Shown: positions 40,228 to 48,916, numbered from the stretch's first letter. The stretch is DNA of 64,000 bases from CALMKX01 sp036274895 (GCA_036274895.1 DASUEU010000058.1:151645-215644); one strand, 5' to 3'. A program made the numbers and translations. The notes: generated by a model from the sequence alone, not told the origin.

Positions 40228-42158
40228 CAGCGGGCCGAGGTCGCCAGCTCGATCACCTGGCGCACTTCAGGTTGATCCGGGGCCAGGGCGAGGGAGGAGA
40301 GCAGGGCGTCTCGCGCCCCCGCCGCATCACCGTTGCACAGGCGGGAGAGGCCGAGGGCGGCCTGAGCCTCGGCGCTCGCCGGCAGCAGGGCGGCGGCCTG
40401 GGCGAGGTCGGCGAGGGCGGTGGCGCAGGCGCCGCGGGCGAAGTGGCACCGGCCCCGCGCGAGGCGCAGCTCCCCCGCCTCCGGCTGGCGGCGGATGGCC
40501 TCGTCGAGGATGCGTAGAGCGCGCTCTCCCTCCCCCCGAGCCAGCCACTGCCGGGCCCGCTCGGCCACCAGCGCCGCGCCCCGGGGCAGTCCGGCCGCCG
40601 CGGCCTCGAGCAGGGCACGGTCCGCGCCGTCCGCGCTCTCGCCGGCCTCGGAGAGGACCGCCGAGAGCGCGGCCAGGGGCCGGGGATGGCCCGGCGCGAG
40701 CCGCACGGCCCTCTCGACCAGCAGCCGGGCCTGCCGCCCCTCCCCCTCGCGGGCCAGCAGCAGACCCTCGCGGGCGAGGGCGACAGGGGTCGGTCCCCCC
40801 TGCGCCGAGAGCGCCGGCAGGTCCAGCCGCGTGAGATCGGCGGGTAGCAGATGGCCGAGGTGGAGCAGGCGATCGAGGGCCAGCTGCCGGGCCGGCGGTG
40901 GCAGCGGGCGCGAGGACACCGGAGCCGGACCCAGGAGCCGCCGGTAGTCGAGGGCGCGCGCCTCGCCGTCGCCGCCGAGGCCGTCGAGGACGGGCGCTTC
41001 CGGGGTGCGATCGAGGGGCAGGCCCAGCCAGGTCAAGGCCGTGCCGAAGAGGCGCGCCGGATCCGCGCTCTGCCCGAGACCCAGATCGGGCTCGATGCCG
41101 GGCCCGGCCAGAGCGTAGAGCCCGGCCGCCGGCGTGCCCCCCTCGCCCGGGGACAAAGGCGCGATCGCGAGCAGGAGGGCCGCCCCGCGCACCTCGGCCA
41201 GCCGGCGCCCCTCGCCCACCAGGCGATCGAGCTCCGCGAGGGCGGCGCGCTCGAGTCCCGCCCCGGCCTCGCCGGCGAGTAGACCGTAGCTGCGGGCCGG
41301 ATCGCTGCGGGTGCGAGCCACAGCCTCGAAGACCTTGAAGTGGGCGACCGTGAGCTCGGGCCTCTCGGCCTCGAGGTAGGCCGCGGCCAGGGCCCGCGTG
41401 CGGCCCAGCTCGGCCAGGGCGCGGGCGAGATCGTCGGCCGCGGCGTCCCTCGCCACGGCCGCGGCGTCGGCAGCCGCCAGGGGCAGGCCCGGCCAGGCCG
41501 AGGTGGCGGCACGGGGGCTGCCCAGCGCGGCCGCCACCCACGGCTCGGCCTCCGGGGGGAAGACCTCATCGGGCACGCTCGGCCCCTCGCCCCTCTCGAT
41601 GCGCCGCTCGGAGACGAAGATCCCCGCCACCGGCTCCGCCGGCCAGCTCGCCCAGCCGCCGAAGACGCCGACCTTCTTGCCGCCTGCCGCGGCGATCCGC
41701 CACAGCGCCGGCACCCGGCGGTCGCGGCTGGCGATCGGCTCGAGCTCGCCGCGGGGCGATAGGCTGACGACGTCGAGCACGCCGTGCGACAGGGGGCTCG
41801 AACCGGTGGTGAGCGAGGCCCAGACCACGGCCGGCTCCGCCACCGCCGGCACTTCGAAGGGGCCGCTGCGCCCCGCCGCACGCAGGGCGCCGAGCTGGGG
41901 CAGGAGGCCGGCGGCCTGGGCGGCGTCGAGCTGCTCCTGGGCGAAGCCCTCGAGGGCGAAGAGGACCAGTGGCCGGCCCTCGCTCGCGCCGGCTGCGACC
42001 TGCGGGTGGATCACCCGGGGGGGAAGCGGAGATTCGGTCTCTATCGGGTGAGCGAGCAGCCAGGCGAGCCCCCCGAGGGAGGCCACCAGCACCGAGACGG
42101 GCAGCCACCAGGGGCGGCGAGGCTGGTTCCGCGGCGCTGCCGCCATCGGCTTGACCAT
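40227..42158 (-). CDS. Membrane-anchored alkaline phosphatase-fold protein with TPR tail
   Basis: A 643-aa protein. A single N-terminal membrane anchor (about 18-36, 'WWLPVSVLVASLGGLAWLLA') is followed by a degenerate nucleotide-pyrophosphatase/phosphatase domain: 'LVLFALEGFAQEQLD', and 'VVWASLTTGSSPLSHGVLDV' at the usual nucleophile Thr/Ser position. The C-terminal third (about 420-640) is alanine-rich TPR-like helices. The usual metal aspartates are not obvious in the first motif ('ALEG' where 'GLDG' is common), so activity is uncertain. The architecture parallels the sulfatase-TPR lipoprotein at 18999. A TATAAG box ends 6 nt before the ATG. It is the first gene of an operon with hemW. Confidence 0.65.
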   Translation of the reverse strand: MVKPMAAAPRNQPRRPWWLPVSVLVASLGGLAWLLAHPIETESPLPPRVIHPQVAAGASEGRPLVLFALEGFAQEQLDAAQAAGLLPQLGALRAAGRSGPFEVPAVAEPAVVWASLTTGSSPLSHGVLDVVSLSPRGELEPIASRDRRVPALWRIAAAGGKKVGVFGGWASWPAEPVAGIFVSERRIERGEGPSVPDEVFPPEAEPWVAAALGSPRAATSAWPGLPLAAADAAAVARDAAADDLARALAELGRTRALAAAYLEAERPELTVAHFKVFEAVARTRSDPARSYGLLAGEAGAGLERAALAELDRLVGEGRRLAEVRGAALLLAIAPLSPGEGGTPAAGLYALAGPGIEPDLGLGQSADPARLFGTALTWLGLPLDRTPEAPVLDGLGGDGEARALDYRRLLGPAPVSSRPLPPPARQLALDRLLHLGHLLPADLTRLDLPALSAQGGPTPVALAREGLLLAREGEGRQARLLVERAVRLAPGHPRPLAALSAVLSEAGESADGADRALLEAAAAGLPRGAALVAERARQWLARGEGERALRILDEAIRRQPEAGELRLARGRCHFARGACATALADLAQAAALLPASAEAQAALGLSRLCNGDAAGARDALLSSLALAPDQPEVRQVIELATSAR

Positions 42159-42164
42159 GCGGAA

Positions 42165-42170
42165 CTTATA
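42165..42170 (-). promoter_or_regulatory. Putative -10 box (TATAAG) of phosphatase-TPR/hemW operon
   Basis: On the minus strand TATAAG ends exactly 6 nt before ATG 42158 with no ribosome site, matching the lysA and DUF4160 arrangement. A leaderless transcript is predicted. Confidence 0.5.
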
Positions 42171-42211
42171 GCACGCCCCCCCGGGGCTCGATGGCCTGGG
42201 CGGCGGCTCGG

Positions 42212-42976
42212 CTACGCCGCGGTGGCTCGCTCCAGCTCGAGCTCCTCTACCGGCGCGAGGGCGGGAACGAGCCGCATGCCCCGCTGGCGCAGCAGCCGTT
42301 GGGCCAGACGGCGCATCTCGCGCACGCCGGGATCCTCGTGGCAGTAGTGGCCGATCCCGTCGGGGATCTCGAGCGAGAAGCCGGCGGCACAGGCCGTGCG
42401 CTGGGGCAGCTCCACGGCGTAGCCCTCGGCGAGGATGCGACGCCGGGCGTCGGGGATGATCCACAGGTAGGCGTGGACCTCGGCCAGGGCGTCGAGGGTG
42501 TCCTCCGCGGCGAAGAAGCCGCTGAGGGCGGCCAGCTCGGCGCCGCCAACCTCGAAGTGCGGCGGCTGGGAGAGCTCCGCCGCGAGCCCCGCCGTGCCGT
42601 CCTCGACCGTGGCCCGCTGGTAGCGGGTGCGCACGCCGCGGTCCATGGCGGCCACCCCGATCACCGCCCACATCGGGATGGAGCCACCGACGTGGGCCTG
42701 GTTCTGCCACGTCAAGCTGAGGCGGTCCACCGGCGAGTCCTTCCCCCGCTCCCGGCGCAGGCGGTCCGCCCGCACCAGCAGGCGGTTGGCGTCCGCCAGC
42801 TCCCAGCGCGACAAGCTGAGCCGGCTCTTGGCGCACAGGAAATCGAACAGCCCACCCAGCCGGGCATGATCCTCCTCCGGGTCTCCGGCCGGGGTGCGCA
42901 CCGCCTTGGCGATCCCCGCGGCCAGAAAGCCCGGATCCACACAACACCTGCCGAGCGTTGCCCAGTACTCGATCAT
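42212..42976 (-). CDS. Conserved-looking protein of unknown function
   Basis: A 254-aa soluble protein without signal peptide or membrane helix. Visible blocks are 'MIEYWATLGRCCVDPGFLAA', an Arg-rich helical region (about 45-85), 'GGSIPMWAVIGVAAMDRG', and 'AAEDTLDALAEVHAYLWIIP'. No catalytic motif or family is recognised. GGGAGG lies 5 nt before the ATG, supporting a real gene. It is monocistronic, between the phosphatase-TPR operon and a large repeat block. Confidence 0.6.
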   Translation of the reverse strand: MIEYWATLGRCCVDPGFLAAGIAKAVRTPAGDPEEDHARLGGLFDFLCAKSRLSLSRWELADANRLLVRADRLRRERGKDSPVDRLSLTWQNQAHVGGSIPMWAVIGVAAMDRGVRTRYQRATVEDGTAGLAAELSQPPHFEVGGAELAALSGFFAAEDTLDALAEVHAYLWIIPDARRRILAEGYAVELPQRTACAAGFSLEIPDGIGHYCHEDPGVREMRRLAQRLLRQRGMRLVPALAPVEELELERATAA

Positions 42977-43125
42977 CTTGGCCTCCCGCGTCGTGGCGGG
43001 CCCTCATCGGCACGCCAACTCTCTGGACGGCCGGAGGTGGAGAATTTGAAGGACGGCTTGGAGCTGGCAGGAAGGAATGCTGTGAGCAAGGGGGGGGCAT
43101 AGGCGCTACCTTGGCCTCCCCTCTG

Positions 43126-43450
43126 GTTCCCAGGCTCTGCGTGGGAAGCCCAGTCCGGCGGCTCTGTGGCCTCTTCGCCGCCGGCACAGCCGCGAGGCGT
43201 TCAAACGCCTCGCTACCCATGAACGTCCCTAGCGGGACGAGGGACGAAGAGATCCCTCCGCTGCGCCTGCTGCGCAGGCTCCGGTCGGGATGACATCGGG
43301 GCCGTCTGGCAGAAGGCTCCCGTTGTCATCCCGAGCGCAGGGCCGAAGGCCCGGAGCCGAGGGATCTCCCCCGTCCCGCAGGGACGTTTGGGGGCAGCGA
43401 GTGGCTTCAGTCACTCGCCTGGGGAGGGGAACCACGCTCTGCGTGGGAAG
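43126..43450. repeat. Composite repeat block arranged as a nested palindrome
   Basis: The gap 42977-43553 has no gene; most of it is repeats. In order: GTTCCCAGGCTCTGCGTGGG (43126 on); a perfect hairpin with arms GCGAGGCGTT/AACGCCTCGC (43192-43213); CGTCCC-TAG-CGGGACG (43224-43239); a GATCCCTCCG..GGTCGGGATGAC element (about 43251-43294); its reverse, GTCATCCCGAGCGCAGGGCC (about 43325-43372); GTCCCGCAGGGACG; a CGAGTG..CACTCG hairpin; and ACCACGCTCTGCGTGGGAA (43431-43449). The order a-b-c-d then d-c-b-a makes a roughly symmetrical structure of about 325 bp. A perfect 13-bp palindrome, CGCTAAGTTAGCG, follows at 43460-43472. Confidence 0.75.
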
Positions 43451-43553
43451 CACGGAGACCGCTAAGTTAGCGCGTATGGGGCACCCGGCATCCCAGGCCA
43501 GAACTCCCCCCCCTCCGACCGCGTATCAACGGGCAACCCCAAGGGAGACCACC

Positions 43554-43952
43554 ATGCCCCCCATCCCACCTCTGGCCCGTTCCCTCGTCGCGGCCGTCGT
43601 CGGCTACGCCGTGGTCGCCGTCGGTACCTCGCTGTTCTCCCCGGCCGACGGTACCGCCTGGCCCCTGGCCCCCGGGGTGGCCGCCTGGTCCGGCCTGGTG
43701 GCGTGGCTCTCCGCGTTGGCCGGTGGCCTGGTCGCCGGCTGGCTCGGCACTCCCGGCCGCTGGCCCGCCTGGTGGGGGCCGGCGGCCCTGGTGGCCCTTG
43801 AGACCACCGTGCTGGTCGCCTCCGGCAAGGGCGGCGACCAGCCGGGCTGGTTCGTGGCCCTCTCCGGCCTCTTCCTGATCGCCGGCATCGCCTGCGGCGG
43901 TGGGCTCAGGGGTTGGCTGGGGCGCCAGAACTTACGCCCGGGTCGTGCGTAG
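43554..43952 (+). CDS. Small four-helix membrane protein
   Basis: A 132-aa protein with four hydrophobic segments (about 9-27, 40-63, 71-88, 100-118). Its composition is Ala/Gly/Trp-rich, with no charged motif that would suggest a transporter or enzyme family. AAGGGAG lies 7 nt before the ATG. A PQQ-propeller protein gene follows after 30 bp in the same direction, so the two may be co-transcribed. Function unknown. Confidence 0.6.
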   Translation: MPPIPPLARSLVAAVVGYAVVAVGTSLFSPADGTAWPLAPGVAAWSGLVAWLSALAGGLVAGWLGTPGRWPAWWGPAALVALETTVLVASGKGGDQPGWFVALSGLFLIAGIACGGGLRGWLGRQNLRPGRA

Positions 43953-43982
43953 AGGCCGGCAGACGAGAAAGGAAGACTCCCC

Positions 43983-45203
43983 ATGCCCCGACCCTCTCTC
44001 CTCCCGGCCGCGACGTTGGTTGCGGCCCTCGCCGTGCCGGTGGCCTATGGCGCGGCGCACGACTGGCCCCAGTACCGCGGCCCGGACCGTTCCGGCGTCG
44101 GCACCGCCACCGGCCTCGCCCGCAGCTGGCCGGCGACCGGCCCCACCGTGGTCTGGAAACGCCCGATCGGCGCCGGCTTTTCGAGCGTGGCCGTGGTCGA
44201 CGGCCGGGTGTACGTGGGCGCCGCGGAGGGCGAGAGGGAGTTCGCCCTCTGCCTCGAAGCCACCACCGGCAAGGAGCTGTGGCGCGCCGACCTCGGCCCC
44301 CGCTTTCCGCAAGGTGACTTCGGCGACGGCCCCCGCGCCACCCCCACCGTGGCGGACGGCAAGGTCTACGCCGTCGGCGGCTTCGGCATCCTCCACGCCC
44401 TGGACGCCGGCAGCGGCAAGGAGCTGTGGAGCGTCGACCTGCCCAAGACCTACGGCGCCGATGTGCCGCGCTTCGGCTACTCCCCCTCGCCCCTGGTGGA
44501 CGGCGGCCTGGTGCTCGCCGACGCCGGCGGCCCGGAGAAGTCCCTGGTCGCCCTCGACGCCGGAACCGGCGAGCTCAAGTGGTCGATCGCCGCCGGCCCC
44601 GCCGGCTACTCCTCGCCCGTCGCCGTCACCCTGGGCGGCGTCAAGCAGTACCTGATCACCCGCCTGCGCAGCGCGGAGCTGATCTCCCTCGCGCCCGACG
44701 GCAAGGAGCTGTGGCGCCACGCCGCCCCTCCGGGCATGTACACCCTGCCCATCGCCGTCCCCGGCGACCGCCTCTTCCTCTCCACCTACGACGAGTTCGG
44801 CGGCCAGCTGCTCAAGGTCACCCGCCAGGGGGACGCCTTCAAGGTCGAGGAGCTGTGGAAGAACTCCCGGATGCGCAACCAGTACAACACCTCGGTGGTG
44901 GTGGGGGAGACCCTCTACGGCTTCGACAACGCCACCCTGAAGGCCATCTCGCTGGCCACCGGCGAGCAGGTCTGGGCCTTCCGCGGTTTCGGCAAGGGCT
45001 CGTTGATCGCCGCCGACGGCATGCTGTACGTGCTCTCGGACCTGGGCGTGCTGGCCCTGGTCAAGGCGGACCCGGCGGCTTACCAGGAGATCGCCCGCGT
45101 CCAGGTGCTCGAGGGGCGGACCTGGACCTCGCCCTCGATCGCCGGCAGCCGCGTCTTCCTGCGCGATCACGACGAGATCGTCTGCGTGGAGGTGGGATCG
45201 TGA
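43983..45203 (+). CDS. Exported PQQ-type beta-propeller protein
   Basis: A 406-aa exported protein (signal peptide 1-24, 'LVAALAVPVAYGAAH'). After the N-terminal 'DWPQYRGPDRSGVGTATGLA' come propeller blades with repeated 'G.ELW' and 'ALDAGTGEL' motifs, for example 'CLEATTGKELWRADL', 'ALDAGSGKELWSVDL' and 'SLATGEQVWAF'. 'WPQYRGPDRSG' starts are common in acidobacterial and planctomycete PQQ-like proteins with structural or scaffold roles; no dehydrogenase residues are evident. GGAAG precedes the ATG. Its stop overlaps the next gene by GTGA. Confidence 0.82.
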   Translation: MPRPSLLPAATLVAALAVPVAYGAAHDWPQYRGPDRSGVGTATGLARSWPATGPTVVWKRPIGAGFSSVAVVDGRVYVGAAEGEREFALCLEATTGKELWRADLGPRFPQGDFGDGPRATPTVADGKVYAVGGFGILHALDAGSGKELWSVDLPKTYGADVPRFGYSPSPLVDGGLVLADAGGPEKSLVALDAGTGELKWSIAAGPAGYSSPVAVTLGGVKQYLITRLRSAELISLAPDGKELWRHAAPPGMYTLPIAVPGDRLFLSTYDEFGGQLLKVTRQGDAFKVEELWKNSRMRNQYNTSVVVGETLYGFDNATLKAISLATGEQVWAFRGFGKGSLIAADGMLYVLSDLGVLALVKADPAAYQEIARVQVLEGRTWTSPSIAGSRVFLRDHDEIVCVEVGS

Positions 45204-45913
45204 AGCGGCTGATGCTCGCCCTCGCCCTCTGCGCGGCCCCGGCCGGCGCCACCACCGTCGACGAAGTGGTGGCCCGCTACCTCGAGGCCCGCGGTGGCGC
45301 CGCTGCCTGGCAGGCCGTCCGCACCCTGGAGTGGCGCGGCACCTACACCAACTTCAGCGTGGTGCACCCGTTCAAGCTGCAATGGCAGCGGCCGGGCTCG
45401 CTGCGTTTCGAGAGTGCGTCCCTGGCCGGACCCTACGTGCACGCCACCGACGGCGAGAAGGCGTGGTGGATCGAGCCCATGATGGAGGCCAACCCGGGGG
45501 TGCCCGAGGCCCCCTTCGACGCCCTGATCCGCTACCAGGCGGCCGTCGAGCCGGAGCTCATCGGCTGGCGGGAGAAGGGGCACTCCCTGGAGCTGCTGGG
45601 ACCCGGGGACATCGACGGCCAGCCCACCGTGAGGCTGAAGCTGACCCGCAAGGACGGCAGCGTCGAGACCTGGCACCTCGATCCGAGCTCCGGGCTCGAG
45701 ATCGCCGTGGACTCGGTCAACTACGACATGACCTTGGGTCCCCAGGCCTGGTCGGCGCGGGCCTACTTCTCGGACTTCAAGAAGGTCGGCGGCGTGCTGC
45801 TGCCCCACCGCATCGAGAAGGAGTGGGGCCCCCGCTACACCGTGCTGGCGATCGAGGAGGCGAAGGTCAACCCGGAGCTGCCGGCTTCGGTGTTCACCAT
45901 GCCGGGGAAGTGA
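45200..45913 (+). CDS. Exported LolA-like lipid-binding-fold protein
   Basis: A 237-aa exported protein with a short signal peptide ('RLMLALALCAAPAGA', about 3-17). The start of the mature part, 'TVDEVVARYLEARGGAAAWQ', followed by 'TLEWRGTYTNFSVVHPFKLQ' and paired beta-strands to the end ('LLPHRIEKEWGPRYTVLAI'), resembles the half-barrel of LolA/LolB-type outer-membrane sorting proteins. That fold match is my reading by pattern, not a firm assignment. GTG 45200 follows GGAGGTGGG and overlaps the propeller gene stop by 4 bp, so they are co-translated. Confidence 0.65.
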   Translation: MKRLMLALALCAAPAGATTVDEVVARYLEARGGAAAWQAVRTLEWRGTYTNFSVVHPFKLQWQRPGSLRFESASLAGPYVHATDGEKAWWIEPMMEANPGVPEAPFDALIRYQAAVEPELIGWREKGHSLELLGPGDIDGQPTVRLKLTRKDGSVETWHLDPSSGLEIAVDSVNYDMTLGPQAWSARAYFSDFKKVGGVLLPHRIEKEWGPRYTVLAIEEAKVNPELPASVFTMPGK

Positions 45914-45967
45914 CATCCGCCCGCCGTTGCCGTAAGCTTTCGTCACTCAAGAAATAAGGAGCCAGCC

Positions 45968-47329
45968 ATGACGAAGCTCGGCACCGGTGCTCTCCTCGTC
46001 GCTCTGCTCGGTTCAGCCTCGACGGCGGCGGCCGAGATCGGCACCATCGACGCGGTGCCGGCCGCCACCTTGCTGCTGCCCTACTTCGAGGTCAATCTCG
46101 ACGACCTGAGCGGCGTGACCACTCTCTTTTCGATCAACAACGCCCGCGAGTCCGCCGCCCTCGCCCACGTCACCTTCTGGACCGACCTGGGTGTCGCCAC
46201 CCTGGACTTCAACGTCTACCTGACCGGCTACGACGTGGTGACCTTCAACCTGCGCGACGTCTTCACCACCGGCGTCACGCCCATGACGGCCTCGGACGGC
46301 CAGGACCCCGCCGACACCATCAGCCCCCAGGGCCCGTTCTCGGTGGACATCAACTTCCCGAGCTGCAACGGCCAGCTGCCCCTGCCTCCCTTGCCGGCCG
46401 CCCTGATCGACCACCTCCGAGCCGCCCACACCGGCAGGGCCTCCGGCGTCTTCTCCGGCCTGTGCTCGGGGGTGAACCACGGGGATAACATCGCCCGCGG
46501 CTACCTGACCATCGACAACGTCAGCACCTGCACGCTGCTCTTCCCCTACGAACCGGGCTACTTCGTCTCCGGCGGCACCGGCGCCGCCAACAACACCAAC
46601 CAGCTGTGGGGCGACTACTTCTACGTCGACGCCGCCAACAACTTCGCCCAGGGCGAGACCCTCGTTCACATCGAGGCGAGCAACGCCCTCGGCGCCGGCA
46701 ACTACACCTTCTACCGGCGCTTCTCCGGCGGCGAGGACCAGCGCGAGGGCCTCGGCTCCAGCTTCGCCATGCGCTATCTCAACGGCGGGGTCTTCGACGG
46801 CGGCACCGATCTCCTGGTCTGGCGGGACCCCAAGCGCACCATCCTTCCCTTCAGTTGCGCGCTGCCCTATCCCAGCCCCTTCCCGTTGGGGGAGACGGAG
46901 ATCGTGGTCTTCGACGAGCAGGAGAACGCCGACGTACCGGAGCCCTGCCCGATCTCCCCGGGCTGCGGCCCCGCCGAGGAGGCCAGTCCCGACAAGGTGG
47001 CGCAAGCGAAGATCCCCTTCGCGGCCAACCGGGTGGCGGTCAGCTCCCCGAGCTTCCTGACCAGCGCGCCGGGGCTCGGTCTGCGCGACCTGATCGCGGC
47101 CTTCAACTTCGGCTGGCTGCGCCTCAACCTCAACACCACGGTGGCAGGGAGCCAGGTACCCTTCGAGCCGATCACCCAGAACTGGGTCGCCGCGGTGATG
47201 GATGCCAACGGCCGCTTCAGCGTCGGCTTCGACGCCATCCAGCTCGACAACGTCACCTATCCTGGAGAAGCCTCGAACCAGCTGATCGTCGAGTGCGACG
47301 GCCCACCGGACCCGGTGGCCTGCGACTGA
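45968..47329 (+). CDS. Secreted protein of unknown function ('PAATLLLPYFEV' type)
   Basis: A 453-aa exported protein (signal peptide 1-22). The mature part starts 'EIGTIDAVPAATLLLPYFEV', followed by 'TTLFSINNARESAALAHVTF' and 'WTDLGVATLDFNVYLTGYD', then a long beta-rich stretch with paired Cys. I have the impression that this opening recurs in large secreted proteins of Acidobacteriota-like genomes, but no function is known. A strong AAGGAG site lies 6 nt before the ATG. It stands alone between the propeller operon and a truncated permease stub. Confidence 0.65.
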   Translation: MTKLGTGALLVALLGSASTAAAEIGTIDAVPAATLLLPYFEVNLDDLSGVTTLFSINNARESAALAHVTFWTDLGVATLDFNVYLTGYDVVTFNLRDVFTTGVTPMTASDGQDPADTISPQGPFSVDINFPSCNGQLPLPPLPAALIDHLRAAHTGRASGVFSGLCSGVNHGDNIARGYLTIDNVSTCTLLFPYEPGYFVSGGTGAANNTNQLWGDYFYVDAANNFAQGETLVHIEASNALGAGNYTFYRRFSGGEDQREGLGSSFAMRYLNGGVFDGGTDLLVWRDPKRTILPFSCALPYPSPFPLGETEIVVFDEQENADVPEPCPISPGCGPAEEASPDKVAQAKIPFAANRVAVSSPSFLTSAPGLGLRDLIAAFNFGWLRLNLNTTVAGSQVPFEPITQNWVAAVMDANGRFSVGFDAIQLDNVTYPGEASNQLIVECDGPPDPVACD

Positions 47330-47385
47330 GGGTCCCGAGCCGGGTTGAGCTCGGCCCAGCATCTCCACCCTTCCCGGAGGCCCCC

Positions 47386-47457
47386 ATGGCGCTCGCCTCG
47401 GACCTTCGTCTGGCCCTTCGCTCGCTGCGCCGGAGCCCCGCCGAGAGCTCGAGCTAG
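47386..47457 (+). pseudogene. Stub of a MacB/FtsX-type permease gene
   Basis: A GGAGG site and ATG start a 23-codon frame, 'MALASDLRLALRSLRRSPAE' plus three serines, then TAG. The first 19 residues are the N-terminus of the MacB/ADOP-type permeases ('..DLR.ALR.LRRSP..') that are very abundant in Acidobacteriota; the rest is missing. It looks like a deletion junction whose other side is the end of the DEAD-like gene, only 6 bp away. Confidence 0.55.
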
Positions 47458-47463
47458 GGCGGC

Positions 47464-48876
47464 TCAGCGGCCGAAGCGCTTGGTGCGTCCGCGGCGGCGG
47501 GTGCCGCCCTTGTCGGCGACCGGCTGCCGGCTGGAGGGGGCTCGGTAGTCCATCATGCCCATGCGAGAGGGCGAGAGCCGGGCCTCCACCGCGGCGGACT
47601 GCTGGGCCTCGGCGATGGCGCGGATGCGTGCCTCCTCATCCTCCTCGCTCGACGGGCGGCGATCGCCGCCACGGGAGGGCCGGCTGCCGCCGTGCTCCTT
47701 CTTGCGCGGCCGCTCCGGCCGCGGAGCCTCGGTCCGGCGCTCGGGCTCGGTGCGACGCTCGGGCTCGGCTAAGGAGAGGGGCTCGGCGGTGCGACCTTCG
47801 AGGTCGAGCTCGGCGGCCTCGCGACGCGGCAAGGCGCGGGAGATCGCTCGCTCGACGGCGCGCAGCAGCGATTCGTCGGCGTCCGAGACCAGGATCGAGA
47901 CGTTGAGCCGGCCGTCCATGGCGACGATGCGCTCCAGCCGATCGCGGTACTCCTCGGCGCCCGGCACGTCGAAAAGGACGAGCTGGGAGACCGGTTGGGC
48001 CTCGAGGCCCCGCGCGGCCAGATCGGTGGTGACGAGCACCCGGAAGGTCCCCGACTTGAAGGCCGCGATCGCCTCGCTGCGTTGGCGGAAGGTGCGGTCG
48101 CCGTGGATGCGCTCGCAGGGGACGCCCTGGGCCCGGAGCCATTCCGCGACCCGGTTGGCCCGGTGGCGAGTGCGGGTGAAGACCACCGCCCGGCCCTCGC
48201 CGAGCCCGCCGAGCAGGGCGAGGATCGCGGCACCCTTCTGGTCGTCGGCGGTGGGGTAGATCGCTTCAGTGCGCTCGACCGCCGGTGCGGGCGGCGCACC
48301 GACCTCGAGCACGGCCGGATGGACGAGCAGGCGCTCGGCGATCTCGCGCACTCCGGGGCCCAGGGCGGCAGCGAAGATCAGCCGCTGGGTCAGTGCCGGC
48401 AGGGCCGCCGCGAGCTCGGCCCAGGCCAGGGGAGCCAGGCGCTCGGCCTCGTCGAGGACCAGCACCTCGAGGCCGGCACGGTCGGCTTCCTCGAGTCGGT
48501 GGGCCAGCAGCTCCTCCGCAGTGGTCACCCAGGCTCCGATGGGCTTGCCGTTGCCGGGATCGAGGAGGCGGCCGACGGCGAGCCCCACCGGACCAGCGAG
48601 GGCGTTGCCGCGCTCGATCAGGGTCGCCGCCCGCTCGGGGTTGGCGGTGACCACCAGGGCGCGAGGTGCCTCGACGGGCCGGGCCAGCAGTCGCTGGACC
48701 AGGCCGATCCACAGGGCGGTGGTGCGGCCGGCTCCCTCGGGCACCCGCACCAGCAGATCTCCCCCGGCCAGGATCGGCGGCAGGATCACTCGCTGGGTGG
48801 GAGTGGGCTCGGAGAGGGAAAGCTGGGAGAGGGCCGCGGAGAGGTCAGGGTGAAGGCCGAACCAGGAAAAGCTCAT
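47464..48876 (-). CDS. DEAD-box-like protein with degenerate ATPase motifs
   Basis: A 470-aa protein with two RecA-like domains and a basic, disordered C-tail ('KGGTRRRGRTKRFGR', Arg/Glu-rich repeats from about 360). The Q motif ('PTPTQRVILPPIL', 24-36) is present. Motif I reads 'PEGAGRTTALW' (Lys of GKT replaced by Arg), motif II is 'VLDEAERL' (DEAE), motif IV/V 'RVLVTTDLAARGLEAQP' is good, and motif VI is 'YRDRLERIVAM' instead of HRxGRxGR. It therefore probably binds RNA but may not hydrolyse ATP. ATG 48876 matches the usual DEAD-box start; GTG 48921 is possible. It is monocistronic. Confidence 0.75.
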   Translation of the reverse strand: MSFSWFGLHPDLSAALSQLSLSEPTPTQRVILPPILAGGDLLVRVPEGAGRTTALWIGLVQRLLARPVEAPRALVVTANPERAATLIERGNALAGPVGLAVGRLLDPGNGKPIGAWVTTAEELLAHRLEEADRAGLEVLVLDEAERLAPLAWAELAAALPALTQRLIFAAALGPGVREIAERLLVHPAVLEVGAPPAPAVERTEAIYPTADDQKGAAILALLGGLGEGRAVVFTRTRHRANRVAEWLRAQGVPCERIHGDRTFRQRSEAIAAFKSGTFRVLVTTDLAARGLEAQPVSQLVLFDVPGAEEYRDRLERIVAMDGRLNVSILVSDADESLLRAVERAISRALPRREAAELDLEGRTAEPLSLAEPERRTEPERRTEAPRPERPRKKEHGGSRPSRGGDRRPSSEEDEEARIRAIAEAQQSAAVEARLSPSRMGMMDYRAPSSRQPVADKGGTRRRGRTKRFGR

Positions 48877-48916
48877 ACGGGCTTCGATCTGCCTCCAAGA
48901 AGGGGCTTCACGACGG

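Noticed and set aside
43126..43450. Repeat-rich region considered as a CRISPR array.
   Set aside because: Units are different palindromes without regular spacers or constant repeat length, and no cas gene is present.
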